A DNA stretch of 64,000 nt, taken from NCBI RefSeq assembly GCF_001632365.1, contig NW_024468547.1, positions 306,302-370,301 on the forward strand, written 5' to 3'. The translations under genes and the position numbers were made by a program. This stretch comes from Laetiporus sulphureus 93-53. Its lineage: Eukaryota > Basidiomycota > Agaricomycetes > Polyporales > Laetiporaceae. Shown piece after piece: positions 58,006 through 64,000 of the stretch; the stretch's first letter is position 1, and each line of letters opens with the position of its first letter. Under the pieces are notes generated by a model. That model did not search any database. It was given only the letters and a program-made list of their open reading frames with translations, and was not told where the DNA came from.

Positions 58006-58824
58006 TCAATTGGTTTTTCCCTTTATTTTCCTGACCTTTGCAGGCTGCCCATTAGACTTGTCAGAATCAGTCCACCTATGCTTGTCACCTGCTCTCAGAG
58101 CCATCTCCAACTCCACATGTTGAGCATCAGGCTCCCTCCCCACTATTAGTTTCTGTTGCTGAGCTTTAGCACAGACACGTGGACGTGGGCGTGGACGTTC
58201 TGTGATGGTGATTTCTGTCAGAATGTAGGATGGCCCTTCAGAAAGTCCGGGATCCTCAGAAGCAGGCCATATGTACGCTTCCCCACTAGATGTTTGAATA
58301 TGAGCTAAGGACCCTTCTGCTTGTACCTCCAAGCTAGCGATAGTGTGAAGTTTTTTGGATAGCCCTGGGTTGAGGTGCGCTGTCGCACCATAGTCAATTC
58401 TATGCCCGAATATAAGAGGGGCTGTGGTGTCAATTGCATCATCGCATGCAGAAAGAGCTTGCTCGGGTATGCTTGAGAGATGCAGAATGACATATTTGCA
58501 TGTAGCCAGCTCTTCTATAACCTGTGTAATAAGATGGAAAAGCTGCAAATCATCTGACGCTGCACATCTGAGATATTTCCGAAGTACAACGAGATTGAGG
58601 AGCAGTCCGCTGGCACCAAGTATCACATCGTCGGGGCCAAGTTTGATTTTATAATCTGGTATGATGGCTTTGAGGCGTCTGAGCATATCTTGAAGAAACA
58701 CATTGACCAATGAAGCATCACCCGGCAAGAGGGGAACAGAGTATTGCTCATGATAACTGAAAGCCTGGTATACCTTGTTTCCTCCATTGCTTATGTGATT
58801 GCGCATATGTTCCATCAATCGCAT
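58006..58824 (-). CDS. Hypothetical protein, unrecognised
   Basis: A single open frame of 272 codons from ATG 58824. The first half is helical and leucine-rich (LPGDASLVNVFLQDMLRRLK; ASGLLLNLVVLRKYLRC; LFHLITQVIEELATCKYVIL), the second half polar, ending in a basic Lys/Arg-rich tail with a nuclear-localisation look (PAKVRKIKGKTN). It may be the C-terminal exon of a longer gene continuing toward 60.7 kb. Codon use looks real and it is the longest clean frame in the right arm. The function is unknown; repeats all around suggest a transposon-associated or fast-evolving gene. Confidence 0.45.
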   Translation of the reverse strand: MRLMEHMRNHISNGGNKVYQAFSYHEQYSVPLLPGDASLVNVFLQDMLRRLKAIIPDYKIKLGPDDVILGASGLLLNLVVLRKYLRCAASDDLQLFHLITQVIEELATCKYVILHLSSIPEQALSACDDAIDTTAPLIFGHRIDYGATAHLNPGLSKKLHTIASLEVQAEGSLAHIQTSSGEAYIWPASEDPGLSEGPSYILTEITITERPRPRPRVCAKAQQQKLIVGREPDAQHVELEMALRAGDKHRWTDSDKSNGQPAKVRKIKGKTN

Positions 58825-59098
58825 CCTTGACCACTCGTCTCATGAAGTCTGTCTAGATGACAATATATGTTGGACCAGAGAAACTAGACTCGACGACTAC
58901 GCTGCTCTCGAACTTTTTGCAGAATGCGGCGAAGGCTGTTAACATCGAGATTTCACCCTTGGCTCCCGCTGCACTTCACCTGAGATTTTGATGATCTTGA
59001 CTCTTTGCCACTTGGTATCAAGCAGCACAAGGGTTGATGAGCATGGGCGACAACTGTCCTAGCAGCACGGAGCCTGACGCGAAATTCCCTGTTCGCAG

Positions 59099-59510
59099 CT
59101 AGTGTGCAGTAGCAGTAGGGCGTCGCCATACTTGATCATCAAGGGCCTCTTGTTCCCTCTTTGACAGAAACTCCCCCAAAGGATGCTCATGCTCATGCAT
59201 CCCTTCATGCTCCCAGACCCCATAGACTACACCATCCCGTTCAATGTTATAATGGTATGTCATGGCATTGCACTTTTGCAGCATCTTATTTCCACTAGGG
59301 CATTGCCAGCCTGTGCAGGGTTGGCATAGCTATTCCAAGCAAGCATTGACATCTGTCTTGGGGTGCGTTAGCTGACTGCAGCCTTTGCACTTGATGACGC
59401 CCAAACAGCCACGGCATTGGGCCATGGTATCATTGTGCGGTATAAGCCCCTGCGACCTCCATACATATTTTGTCGCCTTCCATGTCTTGTCGCACTGCTC
59501 TTTTACTCTG
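59099..59510 (-). pseudogene. GCM/FLYWCH-like zinc-binding segment with two stops
   Basis: The minus frame encodes EQCDKTWKATKYVW, QCRGCLGVIKCKGCSQLTH, LCQPCTGWQCPSGNKMLQKC, NAMTYHYNIERDGVVYGVWE and HEGMHEHEHP: a Cys/His pattern ending W-E-H-x-G-x-H-x-H, as in GCM/FLYWCH/WRKY-type DNA-binding domains of mobile-element proteins. The frame is broken by TGA (after 'HERV') and TAG (59332–59330, after 'NACLE'). Each is one transition from a sense codon (TGG, CAG). So the segment was coding and has decayed, unless introns skip both stops. Confidence 0.5.
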
Positions 59511-59605
59511 CTTGGTCACACGCGCTCATGACTGACTTTACCTTGAGGCCAGTCTGGTATGAAGGAACGAGTGGTGAGGATTTTTGACACTTTTCATGAT
59601 CAACT

Positions 59606-60737
59606 TCATGGCATACCGGTACAATCAACCAAATCACTCTTGGCGTGCCCATTCACTGAATCTCCTGAGCCTCTGGCATCATGAGAAGACTGGACTTCAT
59701 TCTTCATCAGCTTTTTCTCTCTCTTCTCTGTCTCAGTTGTATGAGGAACACTGAGGAACACTGACAGAGGATACCAACCAGCAGGAAGCCATATAGGTGT
59801 CGACGCAGCTGTGGCATGCAGGCCGTATGGTGGAATGGTGGTACCAAAGGGTAGCGGCATTGAATATGGCCGAGTTTGATTATCTGGATGCATAGACATG
59901 GGGTGTTGACCATTAGAGAGAGATTGAGAAGCCAGACCATAATCATGATGGGTGAATGAGGCTTGGCCCACATGGAAAGGATAAAGAGGGTCGTGGGGTC
60001 CTAGATAAGGTGGAAATGAATAAGGCCCACTTGTGTAGCTCCATGGCGGAGGTACAAACACTCTCAGATAAGGAGGGACAATTTGCTCTGGTGGTCGTGG
60101 CAGCGAGTGCTGACCTGCCTGTTCATGAGAAGGCCTAGCATGCCAACCGAAGAAATTTAAGAGCCTGCAAAACATGAGCGCTATCACGGGGCCTTTGTAA
60201 AATGAGCAGATCATGAGCAAGCATGGCGGAGTGAGGAGAAAAGTCTGACTCAATAGTATTCATCATGAAAGCTTCACGGAAGCAAATCCATGACTTCCTT
60301 ATATAGTAAGAGCTACAAAAAAGCCTAACATACAAACATTAATGCTGGTTAACATGGATGAGCTTCGGCATCACAGCATTCTGACAGGAATGAAGCAACT
60401 TACCTACTCCAATCGGCAAGGTGTCCGAGTTGCGCATCAGCTAATGCCATGGCCACGCCGAGCTGATAATGTCATAATTTGTTTATCAATCACATTCTAT
60501 TGGCCATCACATTCTGATTGAGCGCACCTGTCCCTGCAATTGATCATCCTCGAATAAATGCATGTTGAGTTCGCAGATAGCAAGGGACTGGTATATCTGG
60601 CACTGTACAGTGTGGATCACTGAGCAAGCGATACGGCATGTTAAGCACAAGGAGAATGCACAGGATTTATATGCACAGCATCGGCATGTACAGCACGATG
60701 CCGACCATTGACACATGAGAAATGTCGCTCTGGTCAC
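59606..60737 (-). CDS. Hypothetical multi-exon protein, Pro-rich C-terminus
   Basis: Likely exons: from about 60737 (start unknown) to about 60532; 60462–60404; 60164–59606. Joins give LAICELNMHLFEDDQLQGQ + LGVAMALADAQLGHLADWSR + LLNFFGWHARPSHEQAGQ, followed by a Pro/Tyr/Ser-rich region (PPYLRVFVPPPWSYTSGPYS). The first exon has a Cys-rich start (CQWSASCCTCRCC) that may be intron or mis-frame. The second intron is long (239 bp). It may be the front of the same decayed gene as the zinc-binding segment at 59.1–59.5 kb. No known family. Confidence 0.4.
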
Positions 60738-61290
60738 CAGTCTAGCTTGCGATGTGGGTTATTACTTCGATGGGTCAATAATACTCACGTCGAAGTAAGG
60801 CCACCATGAGACGAATCATTGCCAAAGGCTATGTACCTGTACATCAGCATCCGCACATCACGAGGTGTGTGAACGTGCTGAGGTGGTGAGAGGAAAACTG
60901 GGAGGTTTGACGGTGATGGTGGTCTAGGCAGGTGCAAAATACAGTCTTGGATTATTTGCACAGTAGCTGTCTGAGTTCAATGTGGCGGATGCATAGTGAA
61001 TCAGCCAGTTAACAGAAGGGCTGGAGAGGGTGGAGAGGAACAAATCTGAAGACTTTACTGCGACTGCTGATGCCTATTTTGCCTGGCAGGGGCCTTGTGT
61101 CACAGTATTAAGTGGCACCTTTCTTTTTGCACCAATAAAGTCATCATTCGGCAACCACAAGTGGTTATTCGGACGCCAACCTTCATATTGGTCTCACAAA
61201 GTGGATACTTAGACAAACAGCACAATACCACCACATACATTGCGGATATAACTGTGTCTACCACATGACCACCAAGCGCCCATGATTCAG
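60738..61290. other. Intergenic
   Basis: About 550 bp; no supported coding sequence. A copy of 'aagtggcacc' (61109), common in the LTR-like block to the right, suggests related repeat sequence. Confidence 0.4.
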
Positions 61291-61297
61291 CCACCCA

Positions 61298-62080
61298 GTC
61301 ACGTGACACTGGCCACTTACCCTATCCGGAAGTTATCAGGTGTTGGTCACGTGACACCAGGCCACTTGCCCAGAACAGAACTCTTCGGCCCACAATAGGC
61401 TTATCCATGCTCATTGGACCATCAAGCTAGCAAGCACCCAATTTGCTGCTCAATAGCAGCACCAACTACATGGCTGCCAAATAGTAGCACCAGCATTAGA
61501 ATATGCGCTATGGCAGAACCCCCATTGGCCACTCAATAAGTGGCACCACTTCAGCCACTCAAATAGTGGCACCACCTTCAGGCAATTATCTCATTGGCTA
61601 AAGTAGGATTACCTTGGCGTATCTACGGCCTTTATAGATAGTTGCTATAGCGAAGTCCAGAACCATTACTGGTTTTGGCAATATGTTCACATGTAGACAG
61701 GACAGGACCCCAGTAAGTACACCATAGTTAGAGTACCCAGGGTCCACCACTACATGTATATAAGCACATGAGGATCTAAGGGAAGACCTTAGATTCATTC
61801 AACTATTGTATGCGGCCAGCAGGCCAGCTCCCCCCTTTCACCTTTTGTGCAAGGCCATGCATTGGGGCTTTGCCTTGATTGCTGGTTGTATGCCACTGTG
61901 CGCCATCCTCAGCCTAGCCCTTGTGGCAGGCTTTTATGTTGTGGATTTATTTGTGCAGGTCACACAAGCAGACTTGCCCTTAATTGGTTTAAGTGCTTTG
62001 TGCTTTGTGACATTTGGATGAATCTGCATGCACGCCCCCAGCTTCCTGCTGCTGGTGTGATTTTTTGGTCCTAAACATGA
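61298..62080 (+). mobile_element. LTR-like repeat sequence (probable retroelement remnant)
   Basis: The block holds two copies of a 25-bp element with the palindrome GTCACGTGAC (about 61299 and 61346), two copies of 'ccactcaa[.]tagtggcaccac' (61529, 61555), a TATA-like 'tatataag' at about 61757 and, from about 61888, a 125-bp segment that recurs inverted at 63807–63930. This fits an LTR (enhancer repeats, TATA, transcribed part), but ends and target duplications are not defined. Confidence 0.4.
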
Positions 62081-63600
62081 CCACCTTAAACAAAACTGTT
62101 TAATTTTTGAGCCAAGCGAAGAAGACCTAGAGTTATTCGCTTGTGCCTTTTCAGCCCAAGAAATCCAGGTGTGGGCGCACCTTTTTTGACACTTCCATCA
62201 TCATCTCTACCACTGTCAGCCTACCTCAAGACTTGGTAGCAGGCACCTTCTGCATAAGCTGCTCCCTCACTAAGGACAAGTGCAGCATTTATCTTGATAT
62301 TGGAACCTTTGTCCCCTCACCCATATTCATTTCAATATGGGCAATATTTGCAAAAATACCACGAGTTATTGCTTCTTATATGCGAAAATACTATGAGTTA
62401 TCGCTTACATAAGACCCCCAGCGTCCGCAATGACATTAAAACTATTACCTATCATTTATATATCATTTGTATAGGATTGGTCACCTATAAATATATAAAT
62501 AAAATATTCCGGATATCTAAAGACATGCTACTCTGAATTGACACTGTGATTGTCCACATATAAGATCTTCAAGAGCACGGCAGTCCTTGACTGTAAACTG
62601 CTGACAGAAATAGATCTTTACTTAGCAGTCCACAATAGATAATCCAATTTTTAGGGAGTTACTTTGGCACACACAATGGGATATTGGGAACCCTTTTACC
62701 CAGAAGCAGTCTCAGAATTACAACATATTGCGCAACAATTAGTAATTTATTCGCTATGGAATGCCTAAACTACCTTTTCCCCAAAAGTTATAAGAGCTTT
62801 TTCTCCCACCCACCCTCCCTTACTTTTGTGTCCCCCAGTCTTGTTTTAACTCGCTCATGCCGCGTCGGTTCCGGGAGGAACCTGGCAAGGGGGAGGTAAT
62901 GTAGGATACAGCAAGTATGTACGAGCTTATCTGAAGACATGCACATAAGAAGTGCAGCACTCAAAGATATATAGCGAGTACCGAGTGCATGTCCTATTCG
63001 AAGAGTCGAGAAGGATTCGTGAAGCAATTAGGATCACATGTCCGAAGACGAGCGTGAGCAAGTTAAGGATGATCCAAGCAGCGCCAAAGGATCACATTTT
63101 CAAACCTTCCATTTTTCAACTTTTGCCTACATAGCATGCCAACTTAAAGGGCAATCGAGAGACCATTGCCAACAAGTATGAACAGCGTTGGGGAACACAT
63201 CTACTTGCATACAATAATGCAAACATGGCAGCTATTTTATATAAAAAATCCTAAAAAAGACATAGGCAACCTTTTAGGTACAAGACACAATCTTTGGAAC
63301 AGCCCTCTGACCAAGGGCATCCTATCATTTGGCAGCTATGAGTGCCACCATGGACCTGGGCAAGTCAACCAAAACTGCGCCACTATGGCAGCTATGAGCG
63401 CTAACACAATGACATCATTCATGATCATGATCGATCAGAAAGTCTATCTCGACTCAAATCACAGATCAACCATGATCACGATCAGTCAAATCAATCAAAT
63501 GACGTCATACTTAGACATGTGACTAGGGACATCATGCCACCTTCCAACATCACATGATTACATCAGCATAGATTATGTAATAAAGAAAAGATACTGGTCG
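62081..63600. other. Repeat-flanked, no supported gene
   Basis: A/T-rich, no frame longer than about 118 codons, no domain seen. Contains the possible polypurine tract at 62886 and several 'atgatc/gatcatg' palindromes near 63415–63480. Confidence 0.4.
62886..62905 (+). mobile_element. Possible polypurine tract and LTR start
   Basis: 'AAGGGGGAGGTAATG' followed by 'TGTAGGATACAG' looks like a polypurine tract just before a 3' LTR beginning with TG, after a short frame ending SGRNLARGR. No integrase or RT is intact upstream, so this is a tentative reading. Confidence 0.3.
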
Positions 63601-63716
63601 AGTTTCGAACCTGATCTTCACTCGCTCAAGTGACTTAGGGGTTAAGCCATGGCAATCTGATACGTCAGGACCCGATCGTCTCACAACATAACATGTGCAC
63701 GGGTTCGATTCCTCGA
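63601..63716. repeat. tRNA-like head-to-head promoter boxes (SINE-like)
   Basis: Plus strand: B box GGTTCGATTCC at 63702–63712 with a weak A-box-like TGGCAATCTGA at 63650–63660. Minus strand: B box GGTTCGAAACT (63611–63601) with an A-box-like TGGCTTAACCCC (63649–63638). The two face away from a 'gccatggc' centre. Neither folds into a full cloverleaf, so I read it as tRNA-derived SINE or tRNA-pseudogene sequence. Confidence 0.4.
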
Positions 63717-63806
63717 TGAAACAGAATCTGCCATGTATTATGTAATAACCTACCCAATCTGCCGTAGCACCGAAGCACGAAGTCATGACTGAAGACAGAA
63801 GACCAG

Positions 63807-63930
63807 TGTCACAAAGCACCAAAGCACTTAACCCAATTAAGGGCAAGTCTGCTTTTGTGACCTGCACAAATGATCCCACATAAAAAGCCTGCCACAAGGG
63901 CTAGGCTGAGGATGCGCGCAGTGGTATGCA
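63807..63930 (-). repeat. Inverted copy of LTR-like segment
   Basis: The reverse complement matches about 61888–62014 ('catcctcagcctagcccttg', 'gcaggtcaca[c/a]aagcagac'), with scattered differences and small indels. Two same-family solo LTR fragments in opposite orientation, or the ends of one composite element about 2 kb long. Confidence 0.6.
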
Positions 63931-64000
63931 GTCTGGAAAAGGGGCTCAAAGGGCCCTTAGCCTTATGCTCACAACAAAGGGGTGAATTGGCTTGTTAGGC

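Noticed and set aside
1..64000. CRISPR array, rRNA or bacterial operon signals
   Set aside because: No regularly spaced repeats, no rRNA-like sequence and no operon layout; the window is clearly eukaryotic.

Overview
This is a 64 kb piece of a basidiomycete (probably Agaricomycete) nuclear chromosome. Reasons: almost every gene is split by GT–AG introns of about 45–65 bp; the gene families (F-box/LRR-like, RING plus coiled coil, SRPK-like kinases, degenerate HNH proteins, G1 peptidases) are typical of mushroom genomes; there are no operons and the repeats are of eukaryotic type. All exon models were built by hand from reading frame, splice-site consensus and family conservation; none has transcript support.

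Layout. 1–2.1 kb: a broken copy of an F-box gene, a gag-like retroelement fragment and a RING gene. 2.7–4.2 kb: the intact F-box parent, followed by a 259-bp MITE. 5.6–7.4 kb: an SLD3-like replication-initiation gene (minus strand). 7.8–16.6 kb: three SRPK-like kinase genes in direct tandem array, all with the same six-exon structure, interrupted between copies 1 and 2 by about 3.7 kb holding a serine-rich ORF, decayed minus-strand coding and a small hypothetical gene. 18.2–30.9 kb: a conserved block on the minus strand: a Kin4/Frk1-like CAMK kinase (1208 aa), the exocytic R-SNARE synaptobrevin (SNC1-like), the ribosome-biogenesis protein NOP4/RBM28, and a GH16 glucanase-like enzyme.

34.3–50.8 kb: four paralogous secreted G1 (eqolisin) glutamic peptidases, each with three exons at conserved positions, a TATA box about 95–107 bp upstream of the ATG and a related leader. 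They are separated by 2.5–6.7 kb; a two-zinc-finger gene lies between copies 2 and 3 on the other strand. A diverged paralog of that zinc-finger gene lies at 54.8–56.4 kb, and a degenerate HNH-domain gene lies at 51.7–53.1 kb. The peptidases would act outside the cell in acidic protein breakdown; the kinase, SNARE, NOP4 and SLD3-like genes are cell-cycle, secretion and ribosome housekeeping.

56.4–64 kb is repeat territory: a near-perfect 39-bp-arm hairpin element, a 10-bp minisatellite, decayed multi-exon genes with a GCM/FLYWCH-like zinc-binding segment, LTR-like sequence present in both orientations, and a tRNA-like head-to-head structure. No CRISPR array, rRNA or intact functional tRNA was seen. 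The most unusual points are the lineage-specific kinase array (HGD catalytic motif and traces of a lost fourth unit), the G1 peptidase expansion with conserved promoters, and a start codon apparently split by an intron in the synaptobrevin gene.
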